Shown piece by piece: positions 53,300 to 63,459 of a stretch of 64,000 nucleotides of DNA. The notes below the pieces were generated by a model. It saw only the letters and a list, made by a program, of their open reading frames with translations. It did no database searches and was not told the DNA's origin. Within the stretch, counting starts at the first letter, position 1. Each line of letters starts with the position of its first letter. Both the position numbers and the translations under genes were made by a program. Origin of the DNA: Prorocentrum cordatum (lineage: Eukaryota; Sar; Dinophyceae; Prorocentrales; Prorocentraceae); NCBI GenBank assembly GCA_963575745.1, contig CAUYUJ010013947.1, positions 90,828 to 154,827 of the forward strand, read 5' to 3'.

Positions 53300-53850
53300 C
53301 CGCTGCGATGATCTTGTTTGCTGCTTTCTTCAGTCCCAGAGGTCGCACGGCTCTGTTGGCGGTGGGCACTCGTTTGGCAGGAGGACGCCCACGCAGGCCG
53401 TGAAGGCCAGCGGCATGGTGGCGCCATCGCCCAGGTGCTGGCGAGAGGTGATGACAGCAAGCCACCCTGACCCGGAGTGGTGCTGGAAAGGCCATCTCTA
53501 ATCCAAGAAGTCAACGTTGCGATCTGCCACGATGGCGATGCCGAGGCGGCGAGCTGCCACCTGCATCGTAGCTCTTTGGGATGCGGTCCTGCCCGCTCTG
53601 TAAGTGCAGGCAGCCGAGGAGGGTTGACGGCCCACGGCCAACGGCGCAGGCAGTCCGCAGCAGGCCACCAGGCCCCGGTGCCGCGCAGCCCGCCTCGCCA
53701 AAGAACTCCTGGAACATATGCGATGCGGTGGTCGCAGAGCTAGGAGGCCCACGTCGGCGTCGGCGGCCTCACGGAGGTCATCGAACCCAGGGGGCTGCGC
53801 CCATCCCGAGTTTCCCGCCACCACCGCCAGCGTGGCGATTGTCACGAGGT
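53300..53850 (-). pseudogene. Possible coding remnant, minus strand, unknown
   Basis: One minus frame reads MTIATLAVVAGNSGWAQPPG through VAARRLGIAIVADRNVDFLD, then after one TAG continues GSGWLAVITSRQHLGDGATM and PLAFTACVGVLLPNE to a TGA near 53332. The composition looks protein-like. I recognise no family. It may be a piece of another retroelement. Confidence 0.25.
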
Positions 53851-53919
53851 AGTCCTTGCGGGGATCCTGTGGACCGAGCGATGAGGTTTCCGGCGGCGAT
53901 CTTTGGGCGAACCTCGGCG

Positions 53920-54130
53920 TCTTCTGCCCCCTCCTCCTCCTCCTCCTCCTGCTCCCCCTTCTCCTCGTTCCTCCTTCTCCTCGTTACTCTTCCTCCTCCT
54001 TCTCGCTCCTCATCCTCCTCCCCCTCCTCCTCCTCCTCCTCCTCCTCCTCCTCCTTCTCCTCCTCCTCCTCCTCGCTCCTCCTCCTCCTCCTCGTTCCTC
54101 CTCCTCCTCCTCCTCCTCCTCCTCCTCCTG
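53920..54130. repeat. (TCC)n tract at the 3' end of L5
   Basis: About 200 bp of CTC repeats with CTTCT interruptions. Confidence 0.95.
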
Positions 54131-54199
54131 TTTGTTTCTGTTTGACGGCATTAGGGGACGAAGATCCGCTGCCAGCACGTGAATTCGGGAATGGCGAGC

Positions 54200-57132
54200 T
54201 TACACATGGAAATCTTGACCGTAGGCACCGACCTGCTGGGCCTCACAGTACGGGTCAAGCGGGCAAAAGAAGCACGCCAAAGACGGATCGAGAGGGGGGT
54301 GACGGGTCAGGTCAACACTGCTCCGCGGATGGACCTCACCCCTCTCTCTGAGCTCCTGACAAGCGAACGTTACAAAATGTCGGGCCAGAAACATGCACAG
54401 CTCGGGAGGATACTGCTTGGCAGCCTGGGTCTTCCAACGGCCAATGTTATCGACTCCCTCCAGAATTGCGTGGCCTCCGTGGTTGCAGCGTCCTCGGTTC
54501 GGCATCATGTGGACTTCTCTGCGCACGGAGGGAAGATTCACAGTCAGGAACATCGTTGGTTTCGTCGATTGCGAACCAAGCATACACTGGTTTATCCAGA
54601 TCGTGTCGACATTGAAACCCATCGAAGACAAGGTCCGCATGTGGCTGGTTTCCTTGAGAAACCAACTCGTGGGAGCATCCTGATTCAACGGGCAAGCAGG
54701 GTGCTCGAGCATACCGCAGGCACCCGAAGCAAGACAAACGTACATGAAATACAACGCGGCACGATACAGATCATTCGCTGTAGAAATCTGGGCCCACTCT
54801 CTGGGAGTGGCTAGAGGTCGACCCCACTCGAACTGTATAGACCGAAGCGGACGAGAACGCTGGCCTTGGGGGACCTCTAGACATCGAGCCGACGACCAGG
54901 TCTCGCAAGGGGGTCCGACAAGAACACCAATGGCGAGACCTTGGAAAACGAAAGAAGCAAGTTTGTTGCGGGCACTGTGAGACCTGAGATCGCCGTCGAC
55001 ATCATTGTTGACGATGTCGATCGAGAGAACGGCAAGAGGCCCAGTGGGAGCCTCAAGAATCTGAAACAACTCTACACAGTGCTGAAAATCTTCTCTCCGT
55101 CTTTGTCCACTAAAGAGATGGAGAATGTAGCTAGTTTCGCTAGGCTGAAGCCTACGGGGGCTCGGAGGGACATACCCTTCGGCCTCGGGGAACCAAACAA
55201 CGGGGGTGAAGGTAGGGCGGAGCAGAGGAGGACCGAGACCATCCAGGGCAGAATGGAGGGCATCGCCAGGGTCCTCGGGGCGAGCGGGAATGTCGGCCTC
55301 GGTGGCGCGCATACCCTTGGCCTTCAGGGAGGCCACCAAAGTGCGATCATCTTCGCGCAACTCCTTGTATCTCGCGTCGGAGACGGGAGCAACGGTACGA
55401 CTCCAGAGCTCGAGACAGCCCGTACGAGCATGCCGAAGGTGCTTGAGGAGACGGGGACGCGTGACAAAGTCAACCCCACAAGCCAGGCACAGCCCCGTCT
55501 CGGCGATTCTGCCCGCTGGGTCGTCATGCTTCTTAGTGATGTGAGAACGCATGGCTCCTTCATGGAAGCACACATACTGGCAAGTATCGCAAACGTACTT
55601 CGTGATCGGCTCAGGGAGCGGAGCAGTATCAGGCGGCGGTATGGCGTGAGCCTTACATATGTTACGCAAATCCTTTCTCCACAACTGCAGCCGATGCTGA
55701 TCTGCTTGCCTTGTTTTAAAGTTTCGGGCCGCAGTCCTGCAGATTCTTTTCCAGCGGGCTGGGTCGGCCGACGCCTGCAACCAAAGCTCGCGAGCAGAGA
55801 GTGTGTGATCTGCTTTAAACTCGTAGAAATTCTGCAACCAAGCCAGATCCTCCCGAATAAGAGCGCCCCAAGACTTCCTACAGCGGCCTTCCATATCGAG
55901 GAGCTGTCGCAGCTGGGGCGGGGCCGAAGTCATCAGCTTGGCCAAGTACCGAAGCCGCATGCGACGCAGGACGTCGGGAACAGCGAGCCTGTTGACATCG
56001 AGCAAAACTTGCTCGTTGGCAACCTGCGGCTGGTCGGGACGTCCGAGTCGCATCCCCAGGATGGACCTGAAAGGAGCCAAGTGGGCGGCAACCATCGCAT
56101 GCTGCTGCTCCATAGACAACTCTCCCCAAACGTGGGCATTGTAAAGCAGTCTCGAAGTACAGAGAGCATCAACATACTTGGCCCGAGTCTTGGTGGGTAA
56201 CCTTTTGGCCTTGAGAATCGTCCTACGAAGAGGTCCGAGTCCCGTCTTCTGTTGGGTCCTTCTATGGGCTAACTCGGGAGCGAGGCTTCCACTTTGGGCT
56301 AACATGGTACCAAGGTGCTTGTATGAACGCTGGAGAAAAAATTTGTCATCATAGTGGGTGACATAAACAGGATCGGCAACAGGGAAGAGATCGGCCTTGA
56401 TCGCGCGGGCTCCCGCACCTCGAGGGTGTACAAGGAGCGCAGACTTACCTTTTTTGAAATTTCTAGTCATACCCCGCTTGACCGTGGCGTTGCTGATGGT
56501 GACGACCACGTCAGACATCGCCTTGGGGAGGTCGGCAGCACATTGAACCACGGCCATGACGCAGAGGTCGTCAACAAAAGTGCTGTCCGCGAGACAGTCA
56601 GTCTCAGCGTCCTGGGGCTGAGAAAAGAGTGGGTCCTGCTGGCCGTCAAGCTCAAGCAGGTAGTTGGCACTGCTGAGCTCCTCACGAATTTCGCGCACGA
56701 TGGGCACGAAGAGAAGATTGAAAACGAGGTCAGCAGGCGAGCTACCAGGGCGGCTGCCTGTGGTGGTTCGAATAACTCCTCGGGGCCCCTTGGTTTTGAA
56801 CCAGGCTCTAGTGTGAAGGTCCGCCAGCATTTTAACAAGTGAGCGTTGTCGAGGCCCGCCAAGACAGAAGGTTGCGCAATGGTGTGCTCTAAGATCGGCA
56901 CCAGGGCCACGGGGATATCGGCGGCATCGATAGCGTCAGCTATGTCCTGGGGGTCCAGAAGAAAGGGCATGACGATGGGGCGAATGACCTTGTAGAAGGC
57001 CGATTTCAAATCGATGAAAGCTAACACCGTGGAGAGACCCTTGGCACAGGACACAGCCGAGAAAGTGCGAACCATATGGGTCGCCATGTCGGTCCCTGTA
57101 CCCTGGGCCCCACCCATCTGAGTCTCGATCAT
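54200..57132 (-). pseudogene. LINE L5: reverse transcriptase-zinc fingers-cytosine methyltransferase-like fusion
   Basis: The 5'-truncated end (56830-57132) carries RT motif A TVLAFIDLKSAFYKV (57001-57030 region). One frameshift near 56835 leads to an unbroken 876-codon frame. Residues there: motif B TTTGSRPGSSPADLVFNLLF (22-41), motif C TFVDD (84-88), KKGKSALL, YKHLGTML (170-177). Two C2H2-like fingers follow, at 414-435 (CDTC...HITKKH) and 448-468. From 567 a separate domain reads as a C5-methyltransferase: motif I ILHLFSGQRRRED (569-581), VLSIDIVNND (601-610) in the place of the SAM acidic loop, motif IV GPPCETWSSAR (639-649) with catalytic-type Cys642, then EHP (709-711). The C-terminus has a CFFC pair. 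C5 methyltransferases move a methyl group from SAM to cytosine. Target recognition and motif VI were not identified with certainty, so activity is unproven. The upstream endonuclease is absent. Confidence 0.75.
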
Positions 57133-57561
57133 AAGCCCCGCAACTGACGTTTTAACGGTTTAAACTGATCCCTGTTGCCTCCTCCTCCTCCTCCTCCTCG
57201 CTCCTCCTCCTCGCTCCTCCTCCTCGCTCCCCCTCGCTCCTCCTCCTGCCCGCTCCTGCCTCCCTCGCTCCCCTTCCGGGCGGGGCGCGGCGAGGGCTCC
57301 CCCCCCCCCCCTGGATGATGCCCCCCCCCCCCCGGCGCCAGGGGCCGCACCGCCTCGGGCAATTCGTCCTCCCCGCCGAAGGGCGGTCGGCAGGACCTCC
57401 GGGGGCGCCGCCGCCGCGGCCGTCTCTCCGCGGGCGTCGCCGCCACGACCGGGGGCCCCCCGAGTCGGGCGGCGACCACGCCGTGTGGTGAGCGTGCTCG
57501 TGTTCGCTGCTCGGCCGATCGGCGCGGGCCCTCGCGCCCCCGCCTCCCCCCCCTCTCCTTG
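57133..57561. repeat. TCC-rich tract and GC-rich sequence at the truncated end of L5
   Basis: 57170-57260 is CTC repeats. The rest to 57561 is GC-rich with homopolymer C runs. No gene supported. Confidence 0.8.
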
Positions 57562-57690
57562 GCATCGCTCGGGCGTGTGCATTTTTCCTTCGGCGAGGGC
57601 CATCGAGGAGTATCCTGGATCCTTCGGCGAATGAGCCACGCACGACACCGAGCAAAAACACAGGGAATGGACGTCCGAGCGACGGCAAGT
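57562..57690. mobile_element. Rpt-I element, copy 2
   Basis: TTGGCATCGCTCGGGCGTGT at the left and ATGGACGTCCGAGCGACGGC at the right, with the same interior order as 22868-22997. Confidence 0.65.
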
Positions 57691-58330
57691 CCCCCTTCCC
57701 CCCTCCTGGAGTGGATCTCGGCTGCTTTGGGCGCCTGTTTCGAGCAGGCGGAGCCTCCGCCACAGGACGCACGGTCCCATACAGTCCTACTAAGCAGAGG
57801 TCCGGAGCCAGACCCCCCCCCCTCCCCCCCCTTCCTCGCAACGTCGAAACGCCGACGAAAGAAAACGCTCACGTGGTGAGTCGGTGGGGACTCGGGGTCA
57901 TCGCGCGGTTTTGGGACTACCTCTCCGAGGATGGGTCTCGGGCGACAGGGGCCTCCAGGGTCCCAAGGCCGTGCGGTGACGGGCCGTGCGGTGAGTTCTC
58001 TTGGGGCTCCGAGGGCACCGCCCGGTCTGTTACCACACGGTGTTGGGATCCCCAATCGCAGTGGGGGGCGATGAGCCCTGAGATCGGGAGCGGCCAAGAG
58101 GGGGGTGATGACGAGTAGGGGGGGCGGATATCGTGGCGGGGGCCCTGACATCTCCCCAGATTTCATGTCGCCTCTTCTTGTTCAATCGTTTCACTCATTC
58201 CGCCGGCCCGTTTCGCACCACGGTGGCTGCATGGTGGTGTGTTCGTACCAATGTGGAACGGTTGGGTAGGCGGGATGTTCCTCGAGGAGATCTTTGGATA
58301 TGTGGCTCGCACCCTGTCGAAGAGAGCCGC
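57691..58330. other. Unassigned stretch
   Basis: No domain or repeat family recognised. Confidence 0.5.
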
Positions 58331-59060
58331 AGACTGCCCCAGAGGACGCCAAGATGGCTCAAGAGAACTCCAGCAGAGCACGCCAAGATGGCTCAAGAGA
58401 GCTCCAGCAGAGTTTCGAGGTGTACCTGGATTGTGGGTCAGAGTCCTCAAGAACGCTTCTTGGGGTCTCTTCGGAGGGCTCTCTGGAACCTCTTGGGAGC
58501 AGTTTTGATGCCTCTGGGGAGCCTCTTGGAGGCTTCTTGGGGGCCTCTTGGGGCTTCCTGGGGGCCTGTTGGGGGTCTTTGGCCCCTTTTTGGGGGCCTC
58601 CTGGGGGCCTGTTGGGGCCTCTTGGGGCGCTCTTGAGGGTCTCTGGGGACTTCACTTTCACTGGGCGCCTCTTGGGGCCGAGAGTTCGAAATGTTTGTTC
58701 TAACTCCCCCACTGGGCTCCCTCTTGGGGGCATTCTGGTGCCGTCTTGGAGGCCCCTTCGGCCGTCTTAGGGCAATCCTCGGCCATTTGGGGGCCTTCTT
58801 GGAGGCTGTTGGTACCGTTTTGGAGCGATCTTGGCGCCTCTTCGGCCGTCCAGGGCGGTTGGCAGCCCGAAAAGGTGGTATCGCCAAAATCGGTCGAACA
58901 CCCAAGCGACATACATGTTTTCTTCGTTTGCGGGGCCTCCGGAAGTCCTGTCAGAACCTGCAGCGTCTTGGGCGCTTCTTGGGCCGTTTTGGGACCAACG
59001 TGGGCCATCGTGGAACGCTCTTGGCCTGAGGCCGTGGGGCGTGCCACCCTTTTGGCGCCT
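58331..59060 (+). repeat. Short 35-bp duplication and Rpt-F quasi-repeat
   Basis: CACGCCAAGATGGCTCAAGA followed by GA(A/G)CTCCAGCAGAG is repeated at 58350-58415. From 58440 there are CTTGGGGGCCTC units. The GTTTTGGAGCGATCTTGG...CCGAAAA block lies near 58828-58873. Confidence 0.75.
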
Positions 59061-59162
59061 CATCGGGGCGCTCGGGGGGGGGGGCCTGAGACTGTGCCCA
59101 GGAGTTCCCGCGTCTCTGACCCGACCTTGACGGGACCTGCCCGGACCCTGCCAGAACTTCGT

Positions 59163-59375
59163 TCTGGACGCCCGACATGGGTACGGAAAGAATGGGTACA
59201 ATGCCCAACAGCAGTTCCTGTTCATTTTGAACAGGGCTCGCTGTCCGCGCAGCCGCGGCCTGTGTCCGTTCGGGACAGAAAGCCGCCTGCCCAACAGCGG
59301 CCGCTGTTGGTTTGGGACAACATTTGTTTTTTGGCATAGTACCCTTTCTTTCCGTACCCATTTCGGGCGTCCAGA
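59163..59375. mobile_element. MITE-like element E, copy 2
   Basis: TCTGGACGCCCGACATGGGT followed by ACGGAAAGAATGGGTAC at the left is inverted as GTACCCTTTCTTTCCGTACC followed by CATTTCGGGCGTCCAGA at the right, so the arms reach about 45 bp. The centre holds the perfect palindrome CCAACAGCGGCCGCTGTTGG. Better preserved than copy 1. Confidence 0.8.
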
Positions 59376-59885
59376 TTCGTCGGGACCTCCCCGGGGCCTT
59401 GCGAGGGTGCTCTGATCCGCGGGCCCCAGGCGTCGCCTCGCGCGCGCGCGAACGGACCGGAAACGTTCCCAGATCTCTGCCAGAGGGCCCGTGAATCTCC
59501 ATACGTCCCTGCCCCCCCCCCCCCCTGGGCCGCGCAGCCGCCACCCGCCGTGAGTTGCGCCCCCCCCCTCTTGGACGCCCTCCTTTACCAGCCTGGAACA
59601 CATCCCCATCCCTATGCTGGGCACCTCCTCATCGCGATGCCAATCTTGGGGATTCCCTTATTTTTGGAGGGCGCATCCCTAAGACTGTCGTCGCCTTTTT
59701 GGCGTGTCAATCTTAGGGATAGGGATACGCTCGAGGCTGGTAACTCCTCTCGGACGCCCCCGGTGAGCTGCGGGCGTCGCGTTTTTTGTCCACGGGTTTT
59801 GCCCCCTTCGGCGCCAGGTTCTCTTGGGCCTTCAGGGGCCACCAGAGATCGACCCGGCTCGAGATGTGCTGCAGCAAGATTGGGA
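59376..59885. other. Unassigned stretch
   Basis: TCTTAGGGATAGGGAT near 59711 and an inverted CCCCATCCCTATG near 59605 could pair weakly. No gene. Confidence 0.45.
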
Positions 59886-59960
59886 GCGAGGAGCAGGAGG
59901 AGGAGGAGGAGGAGGAGGAGGAGGAGGAGGAGGAGGAGGAGGAGGAGGAGGAGGAGGGGT
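59886..59960. repeat. (GGA)n tract
   Basis: About 70 bp of AGG repeats. Confidence 0.95.
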
Positions 59961-60149
59961 CCAGGGCTCCCGCTGTGATTTCTCGCGATGTTCCATTTTT
60001 TCGCGGCGTCGGATCTCAGGGAGGGGGAGGGTTCAGAGGCTGCAGGAAAGGTGCCCTCAAGGGGCCCGCTCGGGCTCCGAAGGAGCACGAACCATGCACC
60101 TTTCTTCGCCCCCTCCCTCCTGCTTATCGTCCCCCTTTAAGCATTACCC

Positions 60150-60500
60150 GAGCCGCTGCCATCGTCGTGGCCGTCGCCGTCTTTGTCTTTGTCGTCGTCG
60201 TCGTCGTCGTCGTCGCGGCCCGCTGTCTCTCAGAGGAGCAAGCGTTAATGGTACGGATACGCTTTCAGATTCCCAGGGTGTTCAGGTCTTCCAAGAGTTC
60301 GACATGCTCCACGCGGGCTGCAGAAACGAGGGCCGCTGAGCTAGGTGTTCAGGAGCTCCTGGGGAGTTTCCTGAGCCAAGCGCATCATGTCATTGCCGTC
60401 GCCGCCGCCGTCGCTGTTGCCGTCGCCATCGCTATTGCCGTTGCCCTTGCTGTTGCCGCTGCCGTTGCCGCTGTCGTCGTTGGAGGAGCGATGGTGAACG
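60150..60500. repeat. (GTC)n and (GCCGTC/GCTGTT)n minisatellites
   Basis: 60195-60220 is GTC repeats. 60385-60485 is a degenerate 6-bp repeat (GCCGTCGCTGTT). Between them is GC-rich sequence without a gene. Confidence 0.8.
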
Positions 60501-60689
60501 ACCAGGACCCAAATGGACGAGAAGGAGAAGGATGAAGCGGTGGATTGCCGGGGTGGGGTCACGAGGGTGTTTCCACGGCGTCCGCGGAGTGACACTGGCT
60601 TCGAGGGCTACCGAGGGAGAAGGGAGGGGGGGGGGGGGGGGAAAACTGGAGGCTGAGGGAGGGCATGTTTCCCCCAGCAGCGCTTGCAC

Positions 60690-60990
60690 CCGGGCGCTGT
60701 TCCTCCCGATGGCATGGTGCTCGCATGGGCGCGGCGAGGTTTCGCCTCGTGGCGCACGGGCAGCGGACGCGCGAAGCTGCGCCCGGTGCCCTCGCGCGGC
60801 CGCCTAGCTGTGGCCTCGTGGGCGCCTCGTGCGCTCGGGCGGGTGTGGCGAGGTGCCGCCCGGTTCCCGCCCGTGGTCGCCCCGCGGGCCCCTCGCGGGC
60901 GCCTCGCGCGCTGGGCGGTCGTGGCGAGGTTTGGGCCGCGGGCGGCCACCCGCGGGCACCCCGCGCGTCGGGCGGCCGCGTGGCTTGCAA
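60690..60990 (+). repeat. Very GC-rich degenerate repeat, ~90 bp
   Basis: GGCGAGGT(T/G) words near 60739, 60847 and 60922, each followed by CGC(G/C)CGG-rich sequence and a GGCGCCTCG(T/C)GCGCT(C/G)GG(C/G) block. Confidence 0.6.
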
Positions 60991-61124
60991 CACATACGCT
61001 CGCGCCGCCAAGCTTCCTCCTCCTCCTCCGCTCATGGTGCCCTGAACCGCTGGCCTCCAAGTCCTGGCGGCTGGGGTCCGTTCCCGCGGAGGCTGGACCT
61101 AGACTGTTCCCTGTTCCCAGATGT

Positions 61125-61370
61125 CACCACACAGCTTGCACCAGGTAGCTTCCACGACGCAGCTCGCGTCGCACAGCTTGCGCCACGCAGGCGTCCTTCC
61201 CCACACGCATGGCACCACTCTGCATGGATCACGCCTCTATCATACCACACGCATCGCGCCGCACAGCTCACCCCACGGAGCTTGCACCACCTAGCTGACA
61301 CCACACAGCTTATCCCAGACGGCTTGCACCACATGTGTTGCACCACATAGCTTGCACCACATTGCTTGTA
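61125..61370 (+). repeat. About 15-bp repeat, CACAGCTTGCACCA
   Basis: AGCTTGCACCAC, AGCTTGCGCCACG and AGCTGACACCAC variants recur about 14 times. Confidence 0.8.
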
Positions 61371-61589
61371 AGGCATAGCCTACACATCCACAGTGCATCA
61401 TCTTGCTGTTTGGGGCCCACGCTGGCACCCTGTAGAGGGACACGCCCGACACAACGCCAGCTGGCAGTGGGCAGGGACTCCGTTGACGGGCCCGCGGGGC
61501 CCTGCTTCTCCCGTCGAGCGGCCGTCCTCCAGAGGGCCCCACTCGGGCTGTCGAGACAACGCCAAGCTGCCCTGATCTGTGCAACGATG

Positions 61590-61770
61590 CTGACGAGGAA
61601 ATCGACGCTGGGGAAGAAGGAGGAGGAAATCTGACGATGCCGGGGAAGAAGGAGGAGGACATCGACGAGGAGAAGGAAGCGATGCTGGAGGGAACTCGAC
61701 GAGGGACTCTGTGAGACGATGCTGGGGAAGAGGGAGGAGGACATCGACGAGGAGAAGGAATCTGAGGCGT
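61590..61770 (+). repeat. Degenerate ~50-bp repeat (GATGCTGGGGAAGAAGGAGG)
   Basis: GATGC(T/C)GGGGAAGA(A/G)GGAGG and ACATCGACGAGGAGAAGGAA recur three times and twice. Confidence 0.7.
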
Positions 61771-61984
61771 GACAGCGCCCAGTCGTCGCCTGTGGCAGGA
61801 CGCATGCTCCACCATGGCCTGGCCTCGAGGACTCGAACGTTTGCCCGTACCCTCGACGCACTCTTGGCCCGACGCGGGGAGGCTTGGGTCCAGGGGGCGG
61901 GGAGGAGTGTGGGGAGGGTGGCCGGCAGGACTTCGCTGTTTGGTGAGGGTCGCCATCCCCGGCCGCGGCGGCGCCGCGCGGGCG

Positions 61985-62068
61985 ATGGGCCAGCTCCCGC
62001 TGCTCCTTCTAGCTGCCCCCGCCGCTTCCTGCCTCAGCCGCGGACGCGATGGTCCTCGGGATGTGAGT
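61985..62068 (+). other. Possible signal-peptide exon (weak)
   Basis: ATG at 61985 begins MGQLPLLLLAAPAASCLSRG, which has the shape of a secretion signal, and a GTGAGT lies shortly after (62064). No downstream exon is found before the TG microsatellite, and the upstream frame is open, so this may be chance. Confidence 0.15.
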
Positions 62069-62084
62069 CAGTGCAGTCAGTCTG

Positions 62085-62099
62085 TGCGCGTGCGCGTGC

Positions 62100-62194
<95 letters not shown>

Positions 62195-62478
62195 TGTGTG
62201 TGTGTGTGCGTGTGTGTGTGTGTGTGCGCGCGCGTGCGTGTGTGCGCGTGCGTGTGTGCGCGTGCGTGTGTGTGCCTGTGAGTGCGTGAGTGTGTGTGTG
62301 TGTGTGTGAGTGCGTGAGTGCGTGTGCGTGTGTGCGCGTGTGTGCGTGCGTGCGTGTGTGTGTGTGTGAGTGTGTGAGTGCGTGGGTGCGTGAGTGCGTG
62401 AGTGCGTGAGTGCGTGAGTGCGTGAGTGTGTGGGTGCGTGAGTGCGTGCGTGCGTGAGTTCGCGTGTGTGTGCGCGCG

Positions 62479-62509
<31 letters not shown>

Positions 62510-62521
62510 TTGTGCGTGTGC

Positions 62522-62620
<99 letters not shown>

Positions 62621-62650
62621 TGTGTGTGTGTGTGTATGTGTATGTGTGCT
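62085..62650. repeat. (TG)n / (TGCG)n microsatellite, ~560 bp
   Basis: Alternating TG with TGCG and GAGTGCG blocks. The Cys/Val ORFs across it are artefacts. Confidence 0.95.
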
Positions 62651-63459
62651 TGTGCTCCCTGGCGTCTGGGTGGACCCGCCGCGCGCGCTTCAGGCTTCTA
62701 GCTTCAAGTCAGGCACATCCTTCTACATGGGGAAGATTCAAAAATAGCCAAAAATAGTATGGACGACTTCCTTACTATTTTTTAAGATTTCCCGAGAAGT
62801 TGTTAACTTTTTTTCTCATTTTTCCTCCAACATCTGCCTGTCGGGGGACACGCCCGACCTAACATTACGGTCGGACCTAGGACAGCAGAACATCCCCCAC
62901 GAACACGAGACCCTCCGCCCGCCAGAGCCAATGGGGCACCCCCCCAGGCTGCACAGCAGCATCCGCCAGGCACGCAGAGCATATTAGGCATTCGGGGGCC
63001 CTCCCGAACCGACCTCGACCTTGGACCTCGGCCCGACCGCGCCCCCCCCCGCCCTCCGCAGGGCCCCCCCCGCGGGGCCGCGCGGAGGGCGCCGGGGGTC
63101 CCCGCGCGGGTGGGGGGGGGGCGCACCGCCGGCCCCCGGCCGCCGAAAAAGGGGCCGCCGCCCCTCGAGTCCCTCGGTCCGAGGACGACGATGCCCCGAG
63201 GCTGCGGGCGACGGTCGGGCACATAGCCAGGACCCCAGGTAAGGGGTACCGATTCGGCGCAAACTGTTTGGAAGCCGAGTTTCTGAGGTCTCTGGAGGCT
63301 TTCCGAGATCCATCGTGATGGGGCGCAGCGCCTCTTGTCGGCCGCGGTCCGTCGGACCCAAGAGGGTCTCGTTTGAACGGCCCTGGTCCTGCCGTCGCTG
63401 TGAGTGGGACGATCCCTTGGAGGCTCAGAGATGGCGTTGCCCCTTCGGCGCCTTGGTGA
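62651..63459. other. Unassigned stretch
   Basis: 62740-62830 is AT-rich. 62845-62870 (GGGGGACACGCCCGACCTAA) resembles 31280-31300 in TIR intron 2. The rest is GC-rich without a supported gene. Confidence 0.5.

Noticed and set aside
60150-60540. Hydrophobic Val/Ala ORF resembling TM segments
   Set aside because: Product of GTC and GCCGTC repeats; no flanking coding sequence.
62085-62650. Cys/Val-rich ORFs suggesting a membrane protein
   Set aside because: Entirely TG/TGCG microsatellite.
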